From contig JBFJVZ010000042.1 in the NCBI GenBank assembly GCA_041623895.1, positions 1-27,726 on the forward strand: a DNA stretch of 27,726 bases, read 5' to 3'. The notes beneath the pieces are model-generated. The model did no database searches. It saw only the letters and a program-made list of their open reading frames with translations, and had not been told where the DNA came from. Shown piece after piece: positions 7,797-14,777 of this stretch; the stretch's first letter is position 1; every line of letters begins with the position of its first letter. A program made the position numbers and the translations under genes. Origin of the DNA: JBFJVZ01 sp041623895 (GTDB lineage Bacteria; Planctomycetota; Planctomycetia; Pirellulales; Pirellulaceae).

Positions 7797-9260
7797 ATGC
7801 AAATGAAACGTTTCCAGGGACCGCTCGAGCGAGTCAACGATTATTGCTGGAGGATTCCCAAAAGCTATAAACCGGGGATGCGAGTCGATGGATTGATTTA
7901 CGCCAACGAGCAACTGATCGAGCGGATTTGTGAAGACCCGGCGCCGGAACAAGTTGCCAACGTTGCCTTTCTGCCGGGCGTGCAAATGGCAAGTCTGGCG
8001 ATGCCCGATATTCATTGGGGATACGGTTTTCCCATCGGCGGTGTTTGTGCGACCGATCCGCTGCAAGGCGGCGTAATCTCACCCGGCGGCGTTGGATACG
8101 ATATCAATTGCGGCGTCCGCCTGGTTCGCACCAATCTTTCGGCAAACGATGTCCAGCCGCAGATTGAGTTGTTGATTCAACAGCTATTTGACAACGTACC
8201 CACCGGTGTGGGCCGTGGCGGCAAGTACAAATTCTCACCACAGCAGCTGCGAGCTTTGATGGAATCGGGGCCTCGGGGCTTGATTTCTCGAGGTCTGGCG
8301 ACCGCGCGTGACATTGATTTCACGGAGGGTCAGGGATGTCTTCAGGATGCCGATCCGGAATGCGTCAGTCCGCGTGCCTTACAACGAGGATACGATCAAT
8401 GCGGCAGCCTTGGCGCGGGCAACCATTTCATGGAAGTCCAGGTGGTCGATCAGGTCTTTGACCAAGCGGCTGCCGACGTGATGGGGATCAAGCCGGGAAT
8501 GGTTTGCGTGATGATTCACTCCGGATCTCGCGGACTCGGCTACCAGGTGTGTGACGATGCGCTGCGCAGTCTGCGCGGCGTGCCTGCGGCGTATGGGATC
8601 GAGTTGCCGGACCGGCAACTGGTCTGCGCTCCGGTGGAAAGCCCGGCGGGCAGCGAGTACTTGGGTGCGATGCGGGCTGCGGCGAACTTCGCCTGGTGCA
8701 ACCGGCAATTGTTGATGTGGCAGGCGCGCGAAGTCTTTGAGAGCGTGTTTGCTCGCAGCTGGCAAGAATTGGACATGCAGTTGGTCTACGACGTAGCCCA
8801 TAACATTGCCAAACCGGAAGACCATCTGATCGACGGCAAATCCAAACGAGTCTGGGTGCATCGCAAGGGAGCCACACGCGCTTTTCCGCCTCATCATCCC
8901 GATTTGCCGACCGATTATGCATCGATCGGTCAGCCAGTTTTGATTCCGGGCGACATGGGACGAGCCAGTTGGGTGCTGGTCGGCCAGCAGGGGTCGATGG
9001 AAAAAACCTTCGGCAGCGCCTGCCACGGCGCGGGTCGAGTTCTGAGTCGTCACGCAGCCGTCCGTCTGTCCAAAGGCCGACACATCGACGAAGAACTGCG
9101 GCAACAGGGAGTCGTCGCCAAAGCCCGCAGTCGCAAGGGACTGGCCGAGGAACAACCCGATGCCTACAAGGATGTTGATCTGGTCGTCGACGTGGTCGAC
9201 AAAGCCAACCTGGCAAAAAAGGTCGCCAAGCTACGACCGTTAGGTGTGATCAAAGGCTGA
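7797..9260 (+). CDS. rtcB: RNA-splicing ligase RtcB
   Basis: A 487-residue, full-length RtcB (family about 480). It joins RNA 2',3'-cyclic phosphate or 3'-phosphate ends to 5'-OH ends using GTP and Mn2+. The metal and guanylylation residues are all visible: D102 and C105 in YDINCGVR, H210 in GNHFMEV, H241 in HSGSRGLG, H335 in HNIAKPEDH, and H410 in CHGAGR (the His that carries GMP). Their spacing matches the archaeal enzyme. The ATG at 7797 is preceded by GAGAG; a second ATG at 7803 is possible. The paired archease should act as cofactor. Repeat B begins directly after the stop codon. The partner RNA is unknown; tRNA repair or stress-induced RNA ligation are possibilities. Confidence 0.97.
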   Translation: MQMKRFQGPLERVNDYCWRIPKSYKPGMRVDGLIYANEQLIERICEDPAPEQVANVAFLPGVQMASLAMPDIHWGYGFPIGGVCATDPLQGGVISPGGVGYDINCGVRLVRTNLSANDVQPQIELLIQQLFDNVPTGVGRGGKYKFSPQQLRALMESGPRGLISRGLATARDIDFTEGQGCLQDADPECVSPRALQRGYDQCGSLGAGNHFMEVQVVDQVFDQAAADVMGIKPGMVCVMIHSGSRGLGYQVCDDALRSLRGVPAAYGIELPDRQLVCAPVESPAGSEYLGAMRAAANFAWCNRQLLMWQAREVFESVFARSWQELDMQLVYDVAHNIAKPEDHLIDGKSKRVWVHRKGATRAFPPHHPDLPTDYASIGQPVLIPGDMGRASWVLVGQQGSMEKTFGSACHGAGRVLSRHAAVRLSKGRHIDEELRQQGVVAKARSRKGLAEEQPDAYKDVDLVVDVVDKANLAKKVAKLRPLGVIKG

Positions 9261-9320
9261 TTGGACAGCGGCACTTTTTGGTTAGAACGCCGAAAATTGC
9301 GGTCTCATTAGCCGCTGGGC
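9261..9320 (+). repeat. 60-bp palindromic repeat B, right copy
   Basis: It begins directly after the rtcB stop codon. Its ends match the reverse complement of 6910-6969 over 20 and 17 bases. CAGCGGC and GCCGCTG pair as a 7-bp stem. It lies between the convergent rtcB and PEBP genes and may serve as their terminator. Confidence 0.75.
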
Positions 9321-9384
9321 ATTTAACGCACTGCGGCTGATACAAGTGGCGCTGCCCAACCAGGCTCCGGCATTCTTGATGCAC

Positions 9385-9867
9385 CTATCGCGAGTAAGTG
9401 CCGATGACCTCGGCTTGCGATAAGACGTGACCCTGCATGGCCGTCAGCAATGTCGGCTTGTCGATTCCAGCTGGCACGTCCAGTTCCGTATCCAATGCAT
9501 ATAGCGTGAAGTGATAATGATGTGTTCCGTGTTTTGGCGGCGGCGCCGGGCCCCGATAGCCAATCGTTTGGCCGGAGGACCAAGAGTTACATCCTTGGCA
9601 AGCTTTCACTGGTGACTGTATCGTTGCCCTCGGGGGCAGATGTTCCGGCAGTCCGCTAATCTGAGGCGAAAGCTTATAGATCAGCCAATGCACCCACGGT
9701 TGCGGAGACGGTGCGTCCGGATCATCACAAATGATGGCCAACTCCTTGGTGCCCTCGGGGATCCCTTGCCAGGCCAAGGGCGGCGAGACGTCGTCGCCAT
9801 CGCCGGTATAACGTGTGGGGATGCCGGCTTGATTTGAGAATGCCGAACATGTGATGGTCAAAGTCAT
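9385..9867 (-). CDS. YbhB/YbcL-type PEBP family protein
   Basis: A 160-residue protein of the phosphatidylethanolamine-binding / Raf kinase inhibitor-like family. The ligand-pocket motifs are DDPDAP (about residues 48-53) followed by WVHWLIYKL, and YRGPAPPPKHGTHHYHF (about 103-119). There is no signal peptide, so it is cytosolic. The biochemical role of bacterial members is poorly known. The ATG at 9867 has GAAGG just upstream and lies 5 bases after the stop codon of the adenosylhomocysteinase gene, so it is probably expressed with it. Nothing suggests a shared pathway beyond the linkage. Confidence 0.92.
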   Translation of the reverse strand: MTLTITCSAFSNQAGIPTRYTGDGDDVSPPLAWQGIPEGTKELAIICDDPDAPSPQPWVHWLIYKLSPQISGLPEHLPPRATIQSPVKACQGCNSWSSGQTIGYRGPAPPPKHGTHHYHFTLYALDTELDVPAGIDKPTLLTAMQGHVLSQAEVIGTYSR

Positions 9868-9872
9868 GGCCT

Positions 9873-11144
9873 TCAGGTTCCTGTTTGCCAGCTGTTTTGA
9901 TAACGTCGCTGTTGATCGGTTAAGGTATCGATCTTCAGTCCCATCGCGTTCAGCTTGAGCGTGGCAACCTGATCATCCATCTCGCGAGGGACGCCGTGCA
10001 CGCGGCACGGGAGTTTTTCACTTTGTGCACACTGCACCAGATGCTCCACACACAACGCCTGATTGGCAAAGCTCATGTCCATCACGGCACTGGGGTGTCC
10101 TTCTGCCGCGGAAAGATTCACCAGTCGGCCTTCGCTAAGCAGGTGTAAACTGCGTCCGTCCGCCATCGTGAACGTGGTCACATGATCGCGGGGATGCGAC
10201 ATCGATAGCGACAGGGCCTGAAGCTCTTCGATATTGATTTCCACATTAAAATGCCCCGAGTTGGCCAGGATCGCGCCGTCCTTCATGCCTTGAAAATGCG
10301 GCTGGTCGATCACATTGATATCACCGGTTGCCGTGACGAAGATATCGCCGATTTGTGCGGCATCCAGCATGGGAAGAACGCGATAGCCATCCATGGCAGC
10401 TTCCAGCGCGCGGAGCGGATCAACTTCGGTCACCACCACGTTGGCGCCCTCGCCTTTGGCTCGCATCGCGATGCCGCGCGAGCACCAACCGTAGCCTGCG
10501 ACCACAAAGACTTTGCCGGCGATCAGCGTGTTGGTCGCGCGGAGCAAACCGTCGATCGTCGATTGCCCGGTTCCGTAGCGATTGTCAAACAGGTGTTTGG
10601 TCATGGCGTCATTGACGGCAATGATCGGGTAGCGGAGCGCCCCTTCTCGCGCCATCGCACGCAACCGGATCACACCCGTCGTTGTCTCTTCTGTTCCACC
10701 AATCACGCCTGGGAGCAATTCGGTATGGTCTTGGTGAATCGTTGAAACCAAATCGGCGCCATCGTCAAGGGTGACGTTGGGAGCCACCTGCAAGACTGCG
10801 CGGATATGACCGTAATAAGCTTCCGTATCCACACCGCGTCGGGCGTAGACGGGGATTCCGCCCACCACGATGGCCGCGGCGACATCATCTTGAGTTGATA
10901 AAGGATTCGACGCGCACAGCCGGACGTCGGCTCCCCCGGCTTTCAAAACTTCGACCAATCGCGCGGTCTCCGTGGTCACGTGCAAACAAGCTGCGACGGC
11001 GGTCCCGGCCAGTGGCTGCTCGGCGGCGAACCGGTCTTCGATCAACTGCAGCACGGGCATTTCACGCGCCGCCCAGTTGATCCGGTCACGGCCTTGCTGG
11101 GCGAAAGAAAGATCGGCTACGTCGCATTCACTTGTCAGGTTCAT
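9873..11144 (-). CDS. ahcY: Adenosylhomocysteinase
   Basis: A 423-residue SAH hydrolase that splits S-adenosyl-L-homocysteine into adenosine and homocysteine with bound NAD, clearing the product inhibitor of methyltransferases. Visible motifs are the substrate region DDGAD (127-131), NDAMTKH (178-184), the NAD fold VVAGYGWCSRG (214-224), and the signature NLSAAEGHPSAVMDMSFANQ near the C-terminus. It lacks the extra insert of many proteobacterial and eukaryotic forms and ends without the HYRY-type tail, as in archaeal and Thermotoga-like enzymes. The ATG at 11144 is preferred to the adjoining TTG at 11147. It is divergent from the sigma gene at 11574. A GC-rich hairpin lies 31-61 bases upstream. 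I see no clear SAH riboswitch. Confidence 0.96.
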   Translation of the reverse strand: MNLTSECDVADLSFAQQGRDRINWAAREMPVLQLIEDRFAAEQPLAGTAVAACLHVTTETARLVEVLKAGGADVRLCASNPLSTQDDVAAAIVVGGIPVYARRGVDTEAYYGHIRAVLQVAPNVTLDDGADLVSTIHQDHTELLPGVIGGTEETTTGVIRLRAMAREGALRYPIIAVNDAMTKHLFDNRYGTGQSTIDGLLRATNTLIAGKVFVVAGYGWCSRGIAMRAKGEGANVVVTEVDPLRALEAAMDGYRVLPMLDAAQIGDIFVTATGDINVIDQPHFQGMKDGAILANSGHFNVEINIEELQALSLSMSHPRDHVTTFTMADGRSLHLLSEGRLVNLSAAEGHPSAVMDMSFANQALCVEHLVQCAQSEKLPCRVHGVPREMDDQVATLKLNAMGLKIDTLTDQQRRYQNSWQTGT

Positions 11145-11573
11145 CAAATCGGTTTCCAGGAGTTACCAGCACATCCCGGGGACGCCGGCAGGCCTTGGCC
11201 CCGGGAAGAACGGTCGCTCTTCAAACAGCAAAGCACATGCCACGGGAATGCAACTCTGGCAGCCCAGCATTCGGGTTCAGGCCAGAATTCCACCGCTGAA
11301 ATCTGCGGCAACAGGCGTGAGGAGAATATCGACGCGATTGCCTGGAGTTTACAGCTGCCTAGAATTCCTCAGGAAGGACGTCCGCACCCGCCCGGACCCC
11401 CCGAAAACTCCTCCTCAACCAATTCGCTGCTGAGCTCAACAAGTGTGAGTCGAAACAGTCAGCCGAGACCCCGCTGCGGCGGCCCGGTATTGGCTCCCTG
11501 GTAATAGATTCTCCATGTCCTTCCCGCTCGCAGTGAGACCGATCAACCGATTCCGTCGGTGAGACCTAGCAAC
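11145..11573. other. Divergent intergenic region between ahcY and the RpoD-like sigma gene
   Basis: This gap of about 430 bases must hold the promoters for both divergent genes. Apart from the hairpin at 11175-11205 nothing clear is seen. Open frames on the plus strand here continue the antisense shadow of ahcY and have no protein-like composition. Confidence 0.5.
11175..11205 (-). promoter_or_regulatory. GC-rich hairpin in the ahcY leader
   Basis: CCCGGGG (11175-11181) pairs perfectly with CCCCGGG (11199-11205) around a 17-base loop, just upstream of ahcY. It could be a leader structure. It does not match my memory of the SAH riboswitch closely enough to call it one. Confidence 0.3.
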
Positions 11574-13049
11574 ATGTACATAGACTTTGATTCGACAAGC
11601 CCTTCCTCGGTGATGGCTCCGAATCCCGATTTCCGGGATGAGCCCCGGGATGAGAAGACCACGCGGCAGCGCAAGATCGCAGCGGACGTTCCCACCGCGT
11701 CGGAGGACACGGTGCATCTTTACCTTTCCCAGATCGGGTCCTTCCCTTTGCTGACTCGTCAGCAGGAAATCGATCTGGCCAAAGAAGTCGAGCTGAATCG
11801 AGGGCTTTTTCGGGCAATCTTGCTGGAGTTTGACTTTGTGATTCGCGACGCGATCGACCTGCTGGGGCGTGTCCAAACGGGCGACCTGGTCTTTGATCGG
11901 ACTGTCCAGGTCGCGGTCAGCGACCGACTGGAAAAGCCTCAGATTCTCGGGCGGCTGCCTCACAACCTGCGCACGCTTGAGGCTCTGGTCCAGTTGAACG
12001 AACAAGACTACGAAGCTGTTCTTGCCACTCGTTCGCAGCGGCGGCAACAGGCCCTGTGGGAGAGGTTAGTCAACCGCCGCCGCCGTGCGGTGAAGCTGGT
12101 CGAGGAGCTCGGATTGCGACTCGAGCATCTTGAGCCTCACGTCCAAAATCTGTTCGCTTGCGAGCGGCGAGTTGGTGAACTTCAAGCTGAACTGAAGAAC
12201 GAAACGGCTGGTGGTTCAAAGGCCGCCCATTCGGAGTTATCTCAGTTCCTTCGAAGTGTCCAGGACACGCCGCAAGGACTGTCTGCCCGGGTGCGCCGGC
12301 TGCGGGCCGCTCAGTCAAAGTACCAGAGGGCCAAACATGCGCTGTGCGAGGGAAACCTGCGTCTGGTCGTCTCGATCGCCAAGAAGTACCAGAACCGCGG
12401 CGTTGGCTTCTTGGATTTGATCCAAGAAGGAAATGCCGGTCTGATGCGAGCGGCGGACAAGTTCGAGTACCGGCGTGGTTTTAAGTTTTGCACGTATGCA
12501 ACCTGGTGGATTCGCCAAGCGATTTCACGTGCGGTTTCCGACAAGAGCCGCACCATCCGCGTGCCGGCACACGTGACTCCGAAAATCACTCGCATCCGAC
12601 AGATACACGCGGACCTCACCCACCAGCTGGGCAGAGAACCTTTGGTCGAAGAGATTGCCGCAGCCGCCGAAACGACGATCGAGGAAACAAATGCCATCTT
12701 GAGAGTCAATAAAAACCCGGCCAGTTTGCACACGCCCATGGGCAAGGCCGATGAACATGAGTTTGGCGATCTGTTGGCCAGTCAAAGCGAAAGGCAGCCG
12801 GATGAAGGTGTCTCGCGCGCCATGTTACAAAATCGACTGCAAAAGATTCTTGACGCCAAATTGAATTGGCGGGAACGCGAAATCCTGAAGCTCCGATACG
12901 GCTTGGGCGATGGCCATGACTACACGCTCGAACAAGTCGCCTACATCTTCAAAGTAACGCGTGAGCGAATCCGGCAAATCGAGAAACGGGCACTACAGAA
13001 ACTGCAAGATCCGCGCTGCAGCAGCGATCTTGTCGGCTTCGTGGATTAA
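11574..13049 (+). CDS. RpoD/SigA-like sigma-70 factor
   Basis: A 491-residue primary-type sigma factor. Region 1.2 lies at about residues 44-75 (EDTVHLYLSQIG...). A long charged non-conserved region of about 180 residues follows. Region 2 starts at about 259 (NLRLVVSIAKKYQNRG) and includes the -10 recognition helix (YATWWIRQAISRA). Region 3 follows, then region 4 with the -35 helix-turn-helix at about 450-477 (VTRERIRQIEKRALQKL). Region 1.1 is absent. The coiled non-conserved region and the missing 1.1 fit either the housekeeping factor or one of several RpoD-like paralogues common in planctomycetes; the sequence alone does not decide. The ATG at 11574 is chosen; a GTG at 11559 would add five residues. 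Confidence 0.93.
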   Translation: MYIDFDSTSPSSVMAPNPDFRDEPRDEKTTRQRKIAADVPTASEDTVHLYLSQIGSFPLLTRQQEIDLAKEVELNRGLFRAILLEFDFVIRDAIDLLGRVQTGDLVFDRTVQVAVSDRLEKPQILGRLPHNLRTLEALVQLNEQDYEAVLATRSQRRQQALWERLVNRRRRAVKLVEELGLRLEHLEPHVQNLFACERRVGELQAELKNETAGGSKAAHSELSQFLRSVQDTPQGLSARVRRLRAAQSKYQRAKHALCEGNLRLVVSIAKKYQNRGVGFLDLIQEGNAGLMRAADKFEYRRGFKFCTYATWWIRQAISRAVSDKSRTIRVPAHVTPKITRIRQIHADLTHQLGREPLVEEIAAAAETTIEETNAILRVNKNPASLHTPMGKADEHEFGDLLASQSERQPDEGVSRAMLQNRLQKILDAKLNWREREILKLRYGLGDGHDYTLEQVAYIFKVTRERIRQIEKRALQKLQDPRCSSDLVGFVD

Positions 13050-13078
13050 CCCGCTCGTCGAGTGCGTCTTCAAGTCAG

Positions 13079-13177
13079 CAGATATCTCGTCGGCCAGGAC
13101 TTGTCCTGGCAATAGGGCGCCAGGACAAGTCCTGGCCTACCGATGATCCCACATCAATGATGAAATTCCACTAGTGG
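13079..13177. repeat. MITE-like nested palindromic element, copy 3
   Basis: It is in reverse orientation to copy 1. It keeps GATATCTCGT at the left, the two nested hairpins (arms 13092-13110 and 13119-13137, perfect inverted repeats), and the CCTACCGATGATCCCACATC / ATGATGAAAT block at the right. The terminal repeats seen in copy 1 have decayed. Confidence 0.78.
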
Positions 13178-13206
13178 TACTTCCACGTTGAACTTGTGGG
13201 TAACGA

Positions 13207-13233
13207 GCGAAAAGGGGTCAGACCCCTTTTCGC
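13207..13233. terminator. Perfect 13-bp palindrome, probable bidirectional terminator
   Basis: GCGAAAAGGGGTC (13207-13219), one base, then GACCCCTTTTCGC (13221-13233). It lies between the convergent sigma factor and desaturase genes, with T runs on both strands. The core AAAAGGGGTCAGACCCCTTTT is, from memory, a very common repeat in planctomycete genomes, so it may be a dispersed element doing terminator duty. Confidence 0.65.
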
Positions 13234-13265
13234 GGCACACAAAAACTGACTTGAAGCACCACTAA

Positions 13266-14492
13266 CTAGCTGGGCAGCGCCACTCTTGCGTCCGTCACAT
13301 CAGGCTGTGCGCTGGGGGCCGGATCTCCCATCCGCATCGATTCGACACCCAGCAGGATCTTCCAGAGTTTGGCAAACCTCCGGAAGACACTTTCCTGAAC
13401 GTAAGGGATTCCGTGTTTTTCGCAGAGCTTTTTGACCCGCGGTTGAACTTGTTGGTATTGCCGCATCGACAAATCGGGCCACAGGTGATGCTCGATCTGG
13501 TAGTTTAGCCAACCGTGAAAAAAATCATTCCGGTCGCTGCCGCAGCGATAGTTCGCGGTGCCGATGATCTGTCGAATGTAAAATTCATTGCGACTGGATA
13601 CCGGCGTTGTAAAGCGATACAGATCGCTGGCCGCATGACTGGGCACGATCGTTAGAAACGTATGAATGTTTGTGAAGATCTCGGCCAGTAGCACGTTGAT
13701 CAACACGCAGGTCGCCGGCCACCATCCAAGCGGCAAAAACAACAGTGGTGTGACGACGAAGCGAATCAGCCCATAAGGCAGCACGCTGCGCCGCCAGAAC
13801 TCCAAACCCGCCCGGTTCAGCGGCAACAGTAGTTTCAGCGTCTGTACCGGTCGGTGATCATCAGGAACAACTTCGCGCAGCTTTCCCTGTTCGGACCTCG
13901 CCTTTTGTTTTCGAGCCCGGACTTGTTGCAGGATCCAAATCGTGTTGGGCGCGTAATACAGCAGCTTCCACGTGCACATAAAGAATAGGATCACTACCGC
14001 TTTGATTGGTCGAGGCACTGGCCAGCTGCGAAAGAAATCGACGTTCCGCTCGACTAAATCGGGATCCGTTACTTCGCCGGTGTAGTAATGGTGAAAAACA
14101 TTGTGTTCGTAGTCCCAGGCATCGGGCACGATCCAATCCAGCCAGTCAACGTAGCGGCGCCAGCGGCGGGCAAAGCGTTTGCTGTTGTAACGTCGCGGCA
14201 CACCGGGCGTCTTGTCGTAACCGCGGTGCGTCACATGGTGAGCCACCATCGTCCAGCGGGTGAAATTCCCCTGGCTGATCAAAAAAGCCGAAACAGGATT
14301 AGGCGCGATCCAAGCGGTTGCATAACCCGCCACGGTGCACAGTCGGCCCCATCGTTCGATCTTCCGCAAGTGTTTGAAATCGGCTTCGCTGCGGGCGGCA
14401 TCCAAATCCCGCCTGATTTCTTTCAAATCATCCGCAAATTCTTGATAGTCAACTTGATCCAGAGCGAGATCATTTGATGGTTCCTGCGTCAT
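13266..14492 (-). CDS. Membrane fatty acid desaturase
   Basis: A 408-residue di-iron desaturase. Three His boxes are present: HHVTH (85-89), HNVFHH (130-135), and QIEHH (332-336). The final QxxHH-type box with Gln is typical of front-end (linoleoyl-CoA/delta-6-like) desaturases; the N-terminal cytochrome b5 domain of the eukaryotic forms is absent. Several hydrophobic segments lie between boxes 2 and 3, and the iron centre should face the cytoplasm. I chose the ATG at 14492 (MTQEPSND); the frame stays open upstream to 14606, but that extension is unlike the family and lies in the shared promoter region. It is divergent from an FAD oxidoreductase of lipid/carotenoid type. Regiospecificity cannot be told. 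Confidence 0.93.
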   Translation of the reverse strand: MTQEPSNDLALDQVDYQEFADDLKEIRRDLDAARSEADFKHLRKIERWGRLCTVAGYATAWIAPNPVSAFLISQGNFTRWTMVAHHVTHRGYDKTPGVPRRYNSKRFARRWRRYVDWLDWIVPDAWDYEHNVFHHYYTGEVTDPDLVERNVDFFRSWPVPRPIKAVVILFFMCTWKLLYYAPNTIWILQQVRARKQKARSEQGKLREVVPDDHRPVQTLKLLLPLNRAGLEFWRRSVLPYGLIRFVVTPLLFLPLGWWPATCVLINVLLAEIFTNIHTFLTIVPSHAASDLYRFTTPVSSRNEFYIRQIIGTANYRCGSDRNDFFHGWLNYQIEHHLWPDLSMRQYQQVQPRVKKLCEKHGIPYVQESVFRRFAKLWKILLGVESMRMGDPAPSAQPDVTDARVALPS

Positions 14493-14777
14493 CGTGGGCG
14501 GATACCGTCCGTGAACGAAAATGGAAATGAGATCGAGAGAAGCAACGTTGCCGCCCGCAGGCAGACTGCATGGGGCAATCGTTCGCCTGGACTCTGACTT
14601 TGTCAACGTCGGACAAGTCCCTTACCCATTATCCGTGCGGAGATTGACATCTACGCACGGCAACCCGCCAGGTGTGCACTAACGCACGGATGGAATGCTG
14701 GAAAGCTCTCGCCTCCGGCGGCATGAGAGTTGCCGCAGTGTCGACTTGGAGCATCACGCCCAGCCGAACGAAGTAGT
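14493..14777. promoter_or_regulatory. Divergent promoter region with repeated CCGTGCG motif
   Basis: ATCCGTGCG (14631-14639), CGCACGG (14654-14660) and CGCACGGAT (14683-14691) form one forward and two reverse copies of the same 7-mer in 61 bases. The outer two are exact 9-bp inverted repeats. The position between two divergent genes suggests an operator, but no regulator gene is adjacent. Confidence 0.35.

Noticed and set aside
11145..11300. SAH riboswitch upstream of ahcY
   Set aside because: A GC hairpin exists, but the conserved core I remember for this riboswitch could not be recognised; a covariance search would be needed.
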